In this document: positions 1 to 6,935 of the stretch, in pieces
Position numbering within the stretch: the stretch's first letter is position 1
Layout of the letters: each line of letters opens with the position of its first letter
From: Clostridiales bacterium UBA7011
GTDB lineage: Bacteria; Bacillota; Clostridia; Oscillospirales; Butyricicoccaceae
Direction: 5' to 3'
Assembly: GCA_002449635.1 (NCBI GenBank)
Contig: DJXF01000029.1
Span: forward strand, 1 to 13,337
Length of the DNA stretch: 13,337 nt
Position numbers and translations under genes: made by a program
Notes under the pieces: generated by a model
What the model saw: the letters and a program-made list of their open reading frames with translations, nothing else
What the model was told of the DNA's origin: nothing
Database searches by the model: none

Positions 1-176
1 ACGCCATATCCGTCTGCCGCCGCGTTTTTCGCCAGCTTTTCCGCCGCCGCCGGTGTCCGGTGGGCAGAGATCACGCGCACATCAAACGGAACGTCAAATT
101 TTCTGAGTCTGTCAATGCAGTCCTCCATCACCTTGAGATCGCTGTCCGATCCCATTACAATACATACTTTCTTCAT
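1..176 (-). CDS. purE: PurE, N5-carboxyaminoimidazole ribonucleotide mutase (N-terminal part)
   Basis: The first 58 residues are visible; the rest lies beyond the left edge. The reading starts MKKVCIVMGSDSD and contains SAHRTP at residues 37-42. GSDSD (9-13) and SAHRTP are the nucleotide and active-site signatures of class I PurE, which rearranges N5-CAIR to CAIR in de novo purine synthesis in the cytosol. The start at 176 is supported by an AGGAG ribosome binding site 5 bases upstream (about 182-187). No promoter fits in the 37 bases between this gene and the terminator of the upstream RNA, so expression probably depends on read-through from the 6S-like transcript. Whether the rest of a pur operon follows cannot be seen. 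The family assignment is secure; only the 3' end is missing. Confidence 0.95.
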   Translation of the reverse strand, partial: MKKVCIVMGSDSDLKVMEDCIDRLRKFDVPFDVRVISAHRTPAAAEKLAKNAAADGYG

Positions 177-213
177 AGTGGCTCCTTTTTCTGTGATGGT
201 CACACACTTTTTA

Positions 214-247
214 CAACAAAAACGCAGGACACCATACGATGTCCTGC
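214..247 (-). terminator. Intrinsic terminator of the 6S-like RNA, just before purE
   Basis: On the minus strand GCAGGACA (247-240) pairs with TGTCCTGC (231-224), eight perfect pairs around an 8-base loop. It is followed by G and five T (222-218), then TTG. It lies 37 bases before the purE start, so purE transcription must cross it. Confidence 0.85.
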
Positions 248-411
248 TGTTGTCCGCGCATCAGCCGCCCTGTGCCGCAAACCGGCTGCAAAAAAATCCA
301 TGACAGAAAAGCTGCTGCTCGCAGCGCACGGACGAAGCTGTGTTGTCGGCATAACCAAAAAACATGTGTTTCGCAGCTCCTCTCAGCCAGAATGCAAAGG
401 ACCGATGTTCT
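217..411 (-). ncRNA. ssrS: 6S RNA-like regulatory RNA upstream of purE
   Basis: A strong promoter (418-446) and an intrinsic terminator (214-247) bracket a ~195-nt transcript with no convincing gene. It folds into one long interrupted hairpin. Closing pairs: 402-399 with 255-252 (GTCC/GGAC) and 395-392 with 261-258 (GCAT/ATGC). A central bubble follows, 5' side 391-378 and 3' side about 284-262, the latter able to form a small internal hairpin. The upper arm has 377-373 with 289-285 (GCTGC/GCAGC), 371-369 with a T run near 292-290, and 366-363 with 302-299 (CATG/CATG). The top has GCT(T)CG/CGAGC at 338-333/321-317. This closing stem, central bubble and long upper arm, with the ~190-nt length, is the design of 6S RNA, which mimics an open promoter and sequesters housekeeping RNA polymerase. 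From memory, 6S genes lie beside purE in several clostridia. I folded it by hand; a purE leader of another class is the alternative. Confidence 0.7.
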
Positions 412-417
412 TATTAT

Positions 418-446
418 ATTTTATTACACTTGTGCATCCGGTGCAA
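418..446 (-). promoter_or_regulatory. Housekeeping promoter of the 6S-like RNA
   Basis: The -35 box TTGCAC (446-441) is separated by 17 bases from the -10 box TAAAAT (423-418). Predicted start is near 411. Directly upstream of the -35 is an 11-base dyad, CCAAAGTTTGG at 448-458, flanked by GCAA and TTGC, a possible operator. The rest of 466-536 holds no gene and no clear terminator for the glycosyltransferase gene that ends at 537. Confidence 0.75.
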
Positions 447-536
447 CCCAAAGTTTGGCATTTGCGAAAATCTCGGAACATTGACCAACGGGATCGGCGC
501 AAATCTGACAGTTTTTGAGCTTTTTGAAACAACCGG

Positions 537-3209
537 TTACGAGAGCAGGGTGAGCCACTGCTCCAAAACGTGATCCTTGTAGAATATTTTGGCGCGTTCG
601 CGGGCATTTTGTCCCATTTCCTCGCGCAGCTGCGTGTCCTCAATCAGCTGCATGAGCTTTTGTGCAAACCGCTCCTCATTGCGGTCGGGCACAAGGAAAC
701 CGCTGACCCGGTCCTCGATGATGGTGGCCGGACCGACGCGGATGTCAAACGCAACCGGCGGCGTGCCGCACGACATCGCCTCGACAAGCACCAGTCCGAA
801 GCTCTCCGAAACCGAGGTGAGCGCGAAGCAGGCGGATTTCGCCATCTCTCCGAGCAGCGTGCGGTGCTCGAGCGCGCCGGTGAACACGACATTGTTTTCC
901 ACATGCAGTTCCCGGGCATACTGTTTGAGCGGCTGCTCCAGCTCTCCCTCGCCGGCAATCTTGAGCGTCCAGTCGGAATGCACGCGGCATACCCTTTGCC
1001 AGATGCGCAGCAGCGCCGGGAAATCCTTGTCGTCGTGCAGACGGCCCGCCGCGATGACCTGCTTTTCCCGCCGTGCGACCGCCGGAATGTCGGGCGGCTC
1101 GATGAAGTTGGGAATGGTCAGGCACTTCGTGCGCGTGTTGTGCCCCTGCATCACCTGCTGAATTTCGCGCGTGGTCTGATCGGTCAGCAGGACGAAATAA
1201 TCAATATTGCCGTATTTGGTCTGGAAATCGTGCAGCAGCTTTTTGTCAAAATTGTGGTCGGCGTGCAGCTGTGCAATCTTTCTGACCTGCGGCGCGCCGA
1301 ATTTGGACAGCAGAACCGAATGCTCATGCCGCGTGGAAATCACCGTTCCGCGGCGGATGGAGGCAATCGCCTGCTTCATCGTGCTGCGCTTGCGGTACAG
1401 CGTTCCGACCGCACGCACGCCCTCCCGAATAATGCCGCGCGGATTTTTCCGGTGCAGCGCTTCCTCAAACTGCTGCCGGTTGGGCGCGTCATCCGTCAGA
1501 TAGGTCACCTTGACGCGCTCATCCAGCGGATAGGCGGGCTTTCCGAGGCAGTAGGTGCACAGAATCTCGACGTCAAAGCCCTGCGCCACCAGTGCATTGG
1601 CCAGCGTGGAAATCACCATTTCAACGCCGCCGTGCTTGAGATGCAGGCTGGTGATGTAGATTTTTTTGGATTTCGCCTGCGGCGCCGCAATCGCGTCGAG
1701 CAGCGCGCGCACCTGATCGAGATTGCCGCTCTCCTCCTCGGCGAGCTGACGCGCCGCCTGCTCCCAGCTCCCGCGCGTCTGTTCGCTCTGCGCAAGGTCG
1801 ATGCAGCCGGTCAGCTGCCCGCAGGTCACGTCCTCCACGTGCAGCGTCATATCCTCCCGCCCGATTGAGCGCAGGAAGCCGTCCACCTTCATGTCATACG
1901 AAATGCCGATGCCCGGCACGCCGTTTTCCACGGCGAAAATCAGCGAATGCAGCCGCATGCCGACGACGAGCGACATGTGCGCCAGCACGGAAATGGTCTC
2001 CTTGATGGTCAGCTGCTCGGAAATGACAAAATACGGGCAGTTCAGGCGGGAAATCACCTTTTCCGCCGCCATGCAGTCGTTGGGGTATTCAATCGGGACA
2101 AATACCGGCGTCAGGCCGTATCGCTCCCACGCATACTGTGCCGCGCGCGCAATTTCCGGAACCGCGCGGTCAAATCCGCGCCACTCGCGCAGACCGAAGC
2201 CGATGTACGCGCCGCCGGCGGGAATGCCCAGCCGCTCAAACAGCGCGGCCGCCTCTGCCTCCTCCAGCTGCTCGATGCAGATGGTCGGGTCGGCTGTGCG
2301 CACGACATGCGGGCGGGACACGCCCATCTGGGTCAGCTCGCGCACGGAATCGTCGTCGCGCAGCGTGATGACGTCGACACAGTGGTCAATGACGCGCGCC
2401 GCCGCCCAGCGGTGAAACGCACCGTAAACCGGCCCGATGCCGCAGCCGTACATCATGACGCGGCAGCCGTGCAGCTTCGCCATGTACAGCAGCAGCAGAT
2501 AATAGTACAGCGAGCGGCTGGAGGTCGCGTTCTGGATCAGACTGCCGCCGCCGCTGACAAACAGCGCCGCGCGCCGCAGCTCGCGCCAGAGCGTGCGGAA
2601 ATCGAACGTATAGCACGCCTGCAGCCCGTTTTTCTGCCGTGTCTCCTCCGGCCGGCGCGAGGTGACAAACACCGGCATGTCCGCATCGACCTGATGCAGC
2701 TCGTGCACGATTGCGTCGAGAATCGCGTCATCACCCGCATTGCCGCGCCCGTATGCGCCGCAGATGACCGCACCGTCCCGCCGGCCGCCCGCGCGGCGCT
2801 GTGCCAAGCGGACCGTCCGGCGATAGAGGCGCGCCAGCTGCTCCGCGCTTTCGCACTCCGGCTGAATGCGCGCCGGATCGACGCCGATTCCGGTCAGCAC
2901 ATGGGTTTCCATCTGTTCGCGGTCGGCGATGCAGCAGTCCGCCGCGCAAAGCAGCTCGCGTTCGCGCTTGCCGTATGCCGCGACGTCTGTTCCGGCACAC
3001 GAAAAGACATACGGAATGCCCTGCTGCTTTGCCCACTGCGCGCCGCGGCTTGCCGCCCGCGGTCCGTAGCAGTGCAGGACATCCGCCTGCGGCAGACGGT
3101 CTGCGTTTCTGTCGACCGTCACCTGCTCAAATTCCTGCCCGAGCTGCCGCGCCGGTACAGGCAGAGCGGCCGGCTGTGCGCCGCTCTCTGTCACATGGAT
3201 GATTTTCAT
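537..3209 (-). CDS. Fused CsaB-type polysaccharide pyruvyltransferase and GT4 glycosyltransferase
   Basis: The 890-residue protein has three parts. Residues 1-130 resemble the N-terminal half of a GT4 glycosyltransferase (MKIIHVTE start, DVLHCYGP, AADCCIADREQM) without its sugar-nucleotide half. Residues 147-508 form a full-length CsaB/polysaccharide pyruvyltransferase domain with GNAGDDAIL at 156-164, SGGGSLIQN at 219-227 and GMRLHSLIFA at 417-426. Residues 515-890 form a complete GT4 enzyme with KHGGVE (525-530), GRLHDDKD (722-729) and the EX7E pair E802/E810. CsaB enzymes add ketal pyruvate from PEP to cell-wall glycans, in some Firmicutes making the anchor for SLH-domain proteins. The fusion suggests one enzyme that both extends and pyruvylates a wall or exopolysaccharide precursor in the cytosol; substrates are not readable. 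No signal peptide or membrane segment is visible. The start at 3209 has GAGG 8 bases upstream. Confidence 0.9.
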   Translation of the reverse strand: MKIIHVTESGAQPAALPVPARQLGQEFEQVTVDRNADRLPQADVLHCYGPRAASRGAQWAKQQGIPYVFSCAGTDVAAYGKRERELLCAADCCIADREQMETHVLTGIGVDPARIQPECESAEQLARLYRRTVRLAQRRAGGRRDGAVICGAYGRGNAGDDAILDAIVHELHQVDADMPVFVTSRRPEETRQKNGLQACYTFDFRTLWRELRRAALFVSGGGSLIQNATSSRSLYYYLLLLYMAKLHGCRVMMYGCGIGPVYGAFHRWAAARVIDHCVDVITLRDDDSVRELTQMGVSRPHVVRTADPTICIEQLEEAEAAALFERLGIPAGGAYIGFGLREWRGFDRAVPEIARAAQYAWERYGLTPVFVPIEYPNDCMAAEKVISRLNCPYFVISEQLTIKETISVLAHMSLVVGMRLHSLIFAVENGVPGIGISYDMKVDGFLRSIGREDMTLHVEDVTCGQLTGCIDLAQSEQTRGSWEQAARQLAEEESGNLDQVRALLDAIAAPQAKSKKIYITSLHLKHGGVEMVISTLANALVAQGFDVEILCTYCLGKPAYPLDERVKVTYLTDDAPNRQQFEEALHRKNPRGIIREGVRAVGTLYRKRSTMKQAIASIRRGTVISTRHEHSVLLSKFGAPQVRKIAQLHADHNFDKKLLHDFQTKYGNIDYFVLLTDQTTREIQQVMQGHNTRTKCLTIPNFIEPPDIPAVARREKQVIAAGRLHDDKDFPALLRIWQRVCRVHSDWTLKIAGEGELEQPLKQYARELHVENNVVFTGALEHRTLLGEMAKSACFALTSVSESFGLVLVEAMSCGTPPVAFDIRVGPATIIEDRVSGFLVPDRNEERFAQKLMQLIEDTQLREEMGQNARERAKIFYKDHVLEQWLTLLS

Positions 3210-3272
3210 GCTCGATCCTCATTTATCCGAAGGGTGTCTGTCCCGCATACAGGACAGATGATTTCATTCAAA

Positions 3273-3301
3273 ATGATAGCATACCCCTTTTGCGATGTCA
3301 A
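3273..3301 (-). promoter_or_regulatory. Promoter of the CsaB-GT4 fusion gene
   Basis: TTGACA (3301-3296), 17 bases, TATCAT (3278-3273), close to the consensus. The start near 3266 gives a leader of about 57 bases. That leader contains a hairpin, CTGTCC (3257-3252) with GGACAG (3243-3238), around an 8-base loop. The hairpin has no T tract and is not a terminator. Confidence 0.85.
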
Positions 3302-3316
3302 CGCGCGCGCAGGCTC

Positions 3317-3345
3317 TTCCTATCCGGCTTTTTTTCTGCTATACT
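3317..3345 (+). promoter_or_regulatory. Possible promoter of the 194-aa hypothetical gene
   Basis: A good -10 box, TATACT (3340-3345), lies 17 bases after a weak -35 (TTCCTA, 3317-3322). The predicted start near 3352 leaves a very short leader that contains only the ribosome binding site. It diverges from the fusion-gene promoter. Confidence 0.45.
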
Positions 3346-3364
3346 GGCAGTCGGAGGAGATTTT

Positions 3365-3949
3365 ATGCACGATTTTGATTCGCTGACCGACCGCCGCATC
3401 GACAGCGCAACCGCCGATCTGGTCGACCGGCTGACCGCGCGCTATGTGCCGGGGCTTGCGCCGTGTGACCTGCCGCTCGCCGAGGTGCTCGACCGGCTCG
3501 CACAGTCGTATCCGCTGACCGCGCTCCCGCCGGACAGCATTCACTGCGCCCGCACCGCGCTCGCCGTCATTGAGGCGGATTATCCCGAGGACGCCGCCTA
3601 TCTGCCCGCCGACCCCGATGACCGTCAGCAGGCCGCGCTCGCCCTCGCACGCACCCTGCGGCTGGACATCCGCTGTCTGGAGGTGCGGCAGGAGGACGCC
3701 GGTGCGCACCTGTACGAGCAGCAGGCGGAACAGTTTGCGCGGCGCACCGCCGGCTTCGGTCTGACCTGGACGCCGATGCCCATTCGCATCTGTGCGGAGA
3801 CCGGCACGGGCTACTGTCTCGTCACCGGCTCGGAGGAGCTGGCCGACCGCATCACCTGCCTGCGCGGCGTCTCCCGCGCGGACATCGACCGCCGCACCCC
3901 CGCGCTTATCGCCTATCTCCGCGCAAAATACGGCGCGGAACCCGTCTGA
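3365..3949 (+). CDS. Hypothetical protein, 194 aa, unknown function
   Basis: I do not recognise this protein. The start at 3365 is chosen because GGAGGAG ends 5 bases before it; the in-frame ATG at 3290 lies upstream of the predicted promoter and lacks a binding site. The product is probably cytosolic: no signal peptide, no membrane segment, many Asp, Glu and Arg residues, and Ala/Leu-rich helical stretches (AALALARTLRLDI near residue 90). The C-terminal third contains CAETGTGYCLVTGSEELADRI (roughly 143-163), which looks like a compact fold, and ends in a charged helix. Third codon positions are strongly GC-rich, as in the neighbouring glycan-enzyme gene, which supports real coding. It is probably a single-gene unit, since aspS downstream has its own promoter. 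No terminator is obvious after it. Confidence 0.75.
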   Translation: MHDFDSLTDRRIDSATADLVDRLTARYVPGLAPCDLPLAEVLDRLAQSYPLTALPPDSIHCARTALAVIEADYPEDAAYLPADPDDRQQAALALARTLRLDIRCLEVRQEDAGAHLYEQQAEQFARRTAGFGLTWTPMPIRICAETGTGYCLVTGSEELADRITCLRGVSRADIDRRTPALIAYLRAKYGAEPV

Positions 3950-3984
3950 TGCGCGAAATTTCCCAACTTTTTTATGCCGCATGC

Positions 3985-4013
3985 TTGATTCATCGTCAGT
4001 CATTCATTATAAT
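3985..4013 (+). promoter_or_regulatory. Promoter of aspS
   Basis: TTGATT (3985-3990), 17 bases, TATAAT (4008-4013). The leader from about 4020 to 4092 is only ~73 nt. It carries a direct repeat GTATCAC and small competing stems (TGTATC 4030-4035 with GATACA 4055-4060), but no T-box core, so tRNA-sensing control is not indicated. Confidence 0.85.
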
Positions 4014-4092
4014 AGTAACGTATCACGATTGTATCACTGCTGTTTCCGCGTCACGATACAGCGCGCGGGAGCAAGAATAGAGAGGACACACT

Positions 4093-5415
4093 ATGGAATC
4101 CATTTCCCTTCCCAAGCCGTATGTAGACGCTGTCGCCGACTGCGCCGCACACATCGGCTCTTCGGTCACATTCCGCGGCACGGTTCACCGCGTGCGCGAT
4201 ATGTCCGATTTTGCTTTTGTCATTGTCCGCGTCGACCGCGGCCTCATTCAGTGCCTGCTCAAGGCTGAGGCGGCAGGCATCGGCAAGTCCGACCTGCGCG
4301 ACGGCATGGTCGTCGAGGTCACCGGCACGGTGCACGAAGAGCCGCGCGCGGAAAACGGCTTTGAGGTCGAGCTGACCGCCGTCTCCGTGCTCGCAAAGCC
4401 GTACGACAAAATGCCCGTTCCGCTCGGCAAGAAATATATGGGCATCAACCTGGACACCAATCTGGAATATCGTCCGGTCACGCTGCGCCATCCGCGCATG
4501 AAGGCGATTTTCCGCATTCAGGGCGCACTGTGCGACGGCTTTGCCGCCTATATGCAGTCGCAGGGCTTTGTCCACATGAACTCGCCGAAAATCGTCGCAG
4601 CCGGTGCAGAGGGCGGCGCAAACATCTTCAAGCTGGATTATTTCGGCCAGAAGGCCTATCTCGCACAGTCGCCGCAGTTTTATAAGCAGTATCTGGCGGG
4701 CGTGTTCGGCCGCGTCTTTGAGGTCGGCAGCGTTTACCGCGCAGAGCGCCACTCCACCTCCCGCCACCTCAACGAATATATCGGTCTCGACTTCGAGATG
4801 GCATATATTGATTCCATGAAGGATGTCATGGAGATGGAAACCGGAATGCTGAAATATGTCATGGACTATGTCCGCGAGACCTGCCCGCAGGAGCTGGCGC
4901 TGCTCAAGGCGGACATTCCGGTCATCGACACCATTCCGTCCATCACCTTCCGCGATGCCAAGCAGATTATGCTGGACAAGTTCGGCCACAAGTCGAAAAA
5001 CCGCTTCGACCTCAATCCGGACGAGGAGCAGATGCTGTGCGACTACGCCAAAGAGGAATTGGGCAGCGAATTTATTTTCGTCACCCATTTCCCGTCCGCC
5101 AAGCGTCCGTTCTATGCGATGGATGATCCGGAGGATCCCTCGCTGGCCCTCAGCTTTGACCTGCTGTTCCGCGGTCTGGAAATCACGACCGGCGGTCAGC
5201 GCATCCACGATTATCAGGAGCAGGTGGACAAGCTGGACGCGCGCGGCATGGACAAGGAGCTGTTTGAATCGTTCCTGCTGCTGCACCGCTACGGCATGCC
5301 GCCGCACGGCGGTCTGGGCATCGGTCTCGAGCGCCTGACCATGCAGCTGCTCGGTCTCAAGAATATCCGCGAGGCGGCTTACTTCCCGCGCGATATGTCC
5401 CGTCTGATCCCGTAA
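4093..5415 (+). CDS. aspS: Archaeal-type aspartyl-tRNA synthetase, probably non-discriminating
   Basis: The 440-residue protein is a class IIb synthetase of the archaeal/eukaryal AspRS form, without the long GAD insertion of the ~590-residue bacterial enzyme. Residues 20-100 are the anticodon-binding OB fold. SPQFYKQ lies at 193-199, motif 2 with VGSVYRAERHSTSRHLNE at 211-228, and motif 3 with GIGLERLTM at 409-417. The end FPRDMSRLIP is typical of the archaeal type. It charges tRNA with Asp in the cytosol. His32 and Pro84 sit where, from memory, non-discriminating archaeal-type AspRS carry His and Pro rather than Trp and Lys, so it may also make Asp-tRNA(Asn) for GatCAB. GatCAB genes are not adjacent. 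GAGAGGA precedes the start by 7 bases, and a terminator follows at once. Family certain; specificity inferred. Confidence 0.95.
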   Translation: MESISLPKPYVDAVADCAAHIGSSVTFRGTVHRVRDMSDFAFVIVRVDRGLIQCLLKAEAAGIGKSDLRDGMVVEVTGTVHEEPRAENGFEVELTAVSVLAKPYDKMPVPLGKKYMGINLDTNLEYRPVTLRHPRMKAIFRIQGALCDGFAAYMQSQGFVHMNSPKIVAAGAEGGANIFKLDYFGQKAYLAQSPQFYKQYLAGVFGRVFEVGSVYRAERHSTSRHLNEYIGLDFEMAYIDSMKDVMEMETGMLKYVMDYVRETCPQELALLKADIPVIDTIPSITFRDAKQIMLDKFGHKSKNRFDLNPDEEQMLCDYAKEELGSEFIFVTHFPSAKRPFYAMDDPEDPSLALSFDLLFRGLEITTGGQRIHDYQEQVDKLDARGMDKELFESFLLLHRYGMPPHGGLGIGLERLTMQLLGLKNIREAAYFPRDMSRLIP

Positions 5416-5432
5416 TTCAAAACGAACGCACA

Positions 5433-5464
5433 AGGGCACGGCCGAAAAGCCGTGCCCTCTTTTT
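5433..5464 (+). terminator. Intrinsic terminator of aspS
   Basis: AGGGCACGGC (5433-5442) pairs with GCCGTGCCCT (5449-5458) around a 6-base loop, followed by C and five T. The 12-mer TCAAAACGAACG lies just before it (5417-5428); the same 12-mer precedes the xre terminator. Confidence 0.95.
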
Positions 5465-5476
5465 GTCTGCGCGCAC

Positions 5477-5506
5477 AAAAAAAACAGCGGAGCCGGTGCT
5501 CCGCTG
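5477..5506 (-). terminator. Intrinsic terminator of the HPr-like gene
   Basis: On the minus strand CAGCGGAGC (5506-5498) pairs with GCTCCGCTG (5493-5485) around a 4-base loop, followed by eight T (5484-5477). It stands tail to tail with the aspS terminator, insulating the convergent genes. Confidence 0.95.
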
Positions 5507-5524
5507 CCCTCTTGCTTTTGGAAA

Positions 5525-5767
5525 TCAGTCGTCGTCGTCGATGTCCAGGTAATCCTCGAGCTCCTTGAACAGCTTCTTGGTGTCGATATCATCCTCAACA
5601 ACCAGCTTCAGCGGCTCATTCAGGCTGAGCAGGAACATGCCGAGCAGGGACTTAGCGTCAACCATGCCGGACTTGCCATGAATCCAAATGTCGTACGGGA
5701 ACTGGGTAACGATCTTGTTGATCTTCTGGATATCCTCGGTATTCTTTACGCGAATTGATCTGGTCAT
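5525..5767 (-). CDS. HPr-family protein lacking the active-site histidine region
   Basis: The 80-residue protein matches the HPr fold in its second half: MVDAKSLLGMFLLSL (35-49) corresponds to the NLKSIMGVMSLG segment that carries regulatory Ser46 of HPr, here Ser40. The N-terminal part is about six residues shorter than in HPr and has no GIHARPA segment, so phosphotransfer through His15 should be impossible. The tail is very acidic (DIDDDD). In function it could parallel Crh, which lacks His15 but keeps Ser46 and acts as a CcpA cofactor; that is inference, and an HPr-like fold with another job is possible. The start at 5767 has AAGGAGG 7 bases upstream; the in-frame ATG at 5806 falls inside the leader and lacks a binding site. 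It is a single-gene unit with a near-perfect promoter and a strong terminator, so probably well expressed. Confidence 0.85.
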   Translation of the reverse strand: MTRSIRVKNTEDIQKINKIVTQFPYDIWIHGKSGMVDAKSLLGMFLLSLNEPLKLVVEDDIDTKKLFKELEDYLDIDDDD

Positions 5768-5842
5768 AATAAAACCTCCTTCACATTGCAGCAAAAGCCC
5801 GCACACCGGTGGCGTGCGCAGTGCTTTTTTCTAACTGCGTTC

Positions 5843-5870
5843 ATTATATCATAGTGTTTTTGTTTGTCAA
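5843..5870 (-). promoter_or_regulatory. Strong promoter of the HPr-like gene
   Basis: Both boxes are perfect: TTGACA (5870-5865), 16 bases, TATAAT (5848-5843). The start near 5836 gives a ~69-nt leader containing a near-palindrome centred on ACCGGT (about 5799-5816), able to form a stem upstream of the ribosome binding site. Confidence 0.9.
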
Positions 5871-5921
5871 ACGTCTGAACTGATTTTTTTCTCAATCGGC
5901 GTATCTTTATACAAAACTGCC

Positions 5922-5945
5922 AAAAACGGCCGCCTTACCGCCGTT
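5922..5945 (-). terminator. Intrinsic terminator of yihY overlapping its stop codon
   Basis: On the minus strand AACGGC (5945-5940) pairs with GCCGTT (5930-5925), running into a run of five T (5926-5922). The 5' arm begins within the TAA stop codon. The stem is short but GC-rich. Confidence 0.6.
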
Positions 5946-6900
5946 ATTTCTTTCGCGTTTGCCTTTGATTTTTCCTGTGTGTGCGCAGTGTGCGCTCGGC
6001 AAAGCGGATGTACCACGGCTTGCCCTTGACGATAAAATTGCGGTGCTTTTTTTTCATCAGAATCAGATTGAGCTCAAAGCCGAGAAACAGAATAATGCCC
6101 GTCATATACAGCCACAGCATGAGCACCATAATCGCACTGATGGAGCCGTAAAGCGCATCGTACTGATTGATGTGATTAATGTAAAACGTAAAGAGCATCG
6201 TGCCGCCGATCCACATGAGCAGTGTAAAAATCGCTCCGGGCAGCGCGTCTCGAAAGCGCATGATGCAGTTGGGCGCGAGATAGCACAGCAGCAGCAGGAA
6301 CAGGAACATCAGGCCTATGGCGATGATATACCGCCCGTGATGCCACAACTCCATGACCCACATCAGCTGCTGCGGAATTTCAAGAAACTGCGTGAACAGT
6401 GCGTTAATCAGCCGTCCGAGAACGAGCAGGACAAAGCTGCATACAATTGCAAAGACAAAGCCGCCCGCCGTCAGAATTTCAAAAATCAGCTGACCGATGC
6501 CGCCGCGGCGGTTCGGAATGTTGTAAATGCGGTTGACATTGTACATCAGCGAGCTCATCGTCCGGCTGAAAAAATAGGTACCCAAAACAATAAAGCCGAG
6601 CAGCCGCCCGAAAAATTCCCTGTAGGAAATGTTGCCGATATAGCGCGTGATAATCGGTGAGACAATGCGCTGCACATCGCCCGGCAGCAGGCTGAGCAGA
6701 TGGAGCAGCGAGGTCTGCGACACATTCGTCACCGCGAGCAGCGAGCTGAGCAGCAGCAGCAGCGGGAAAATGGAAAACAGCATATAATAGGAGAGCTCCG
6801 CCGAAGCCTTTGCCAGACTGTGTGTAAAATAGCTCTGCACCAGCCCGACGACGATTTGTCTGACAGACGGCTGCTGCGCCGGTTTCGATTGTCTCGGCAT
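5944..6900 (-). CDS. YihY/BrkB-family inner membrane protein
   Basis: The 318-residue integral membrane protein has about six hydrophobic segments near residues 35-57, 97-117, 138-160, 191-210, 221-243 and 253-280, plus a basic C-terminal tail (RKNQRQTRKK). Family signatures are ASAELSYYMLFSIFPLLLL (32-50) and the stretch around 251-278, YGSISAIMVLMLWLY followed by GFELN. The family was once called ribonuclease BN by mistake; its true activity is unsettled and an envelope transport or stress role is usually assumed. The start at 6900 follows GGAGG by 7 bases. It lies 70 bases downstream of rlmA on the same strand without an intervening terminator, so read-through from rlmA is possible beside its own weak promoter. 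Family assignment is sure, function is not. Confidence 0.9.
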   Translation of the reverse strand: MPRQSKPAQQPSVRQIVVGLVQSYFTHSLAKASAELSYYMLFSIFPLLLLLSSLLAVTNVSQTSLLHLLSLLPGDVQRIVSPIITRYIGNISYREFFGRLLGFIVLGTYFFSRTMSSLMYNVNRIYNIPNRRGGIGQLIFEILTAGGFVFAIVCSFVLLVLGRLINALFTQFLEIPQQLMWVMELWHHGRYIIAIGLMFLFLLLLCYLAPNCIMRFRDALPGAIFTLLMWIGGTMLFTFYINHINQYDALYGSISAIMVLMLWLYMTGIILFLGFELNLILMKKKHRNFIVKGKPWYIRFAERTLRTHRKNQRQTRKK

Positions 6901-6935
6901 TCGGGTCCCTCCTCTCCTGCGGTTTTCTTTTGGTC

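Noticed and set aside
261..365. 34-codon minus-strand frame with a GGAG 11 bases upstream, upstream of purE
   Set aside because: It lies wholly within the 6S-like fold, the spacing to GGAG is long, and RNA pairing explains the sequence better.
371..390. GGCTGAGA resembling the thi-box start of a TPP riboswitch
   Set aside because: The rest of the thi-box core is absent and the downstream gene is purE. The guanine riboswitch core is also absent.
3290..3364. Upstream ATG extending the 194-aa hypothetical protein by 25 residues
   Set aside because: It lies upstream of the predicted promoter and lacks a ribosome binding site, whereas 3365 has GGAGGAG.
570..3386. Long plus-strand open frames opposite the CsaB-GT4 gene (432 and 479 codons)
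   Set aside because: They are antisense to a protein with clear motifs along its whole length, encode Arg/Ala/His-rich sequence without recognisable domains, and arise from high GC at third codon positions.
4020..4092. Possible T-box leader before aspS
   Set aside because: The leader is only about 73 nt and has no T-box sequence, specifier stem or terminator/antiterminator pair.
4051..5601. 516-codon minus-strand frame opposite aspS
   Set aside because: Antisense to a certain aspS, crosses two terminators, and shows no ribosome binding site or domain.
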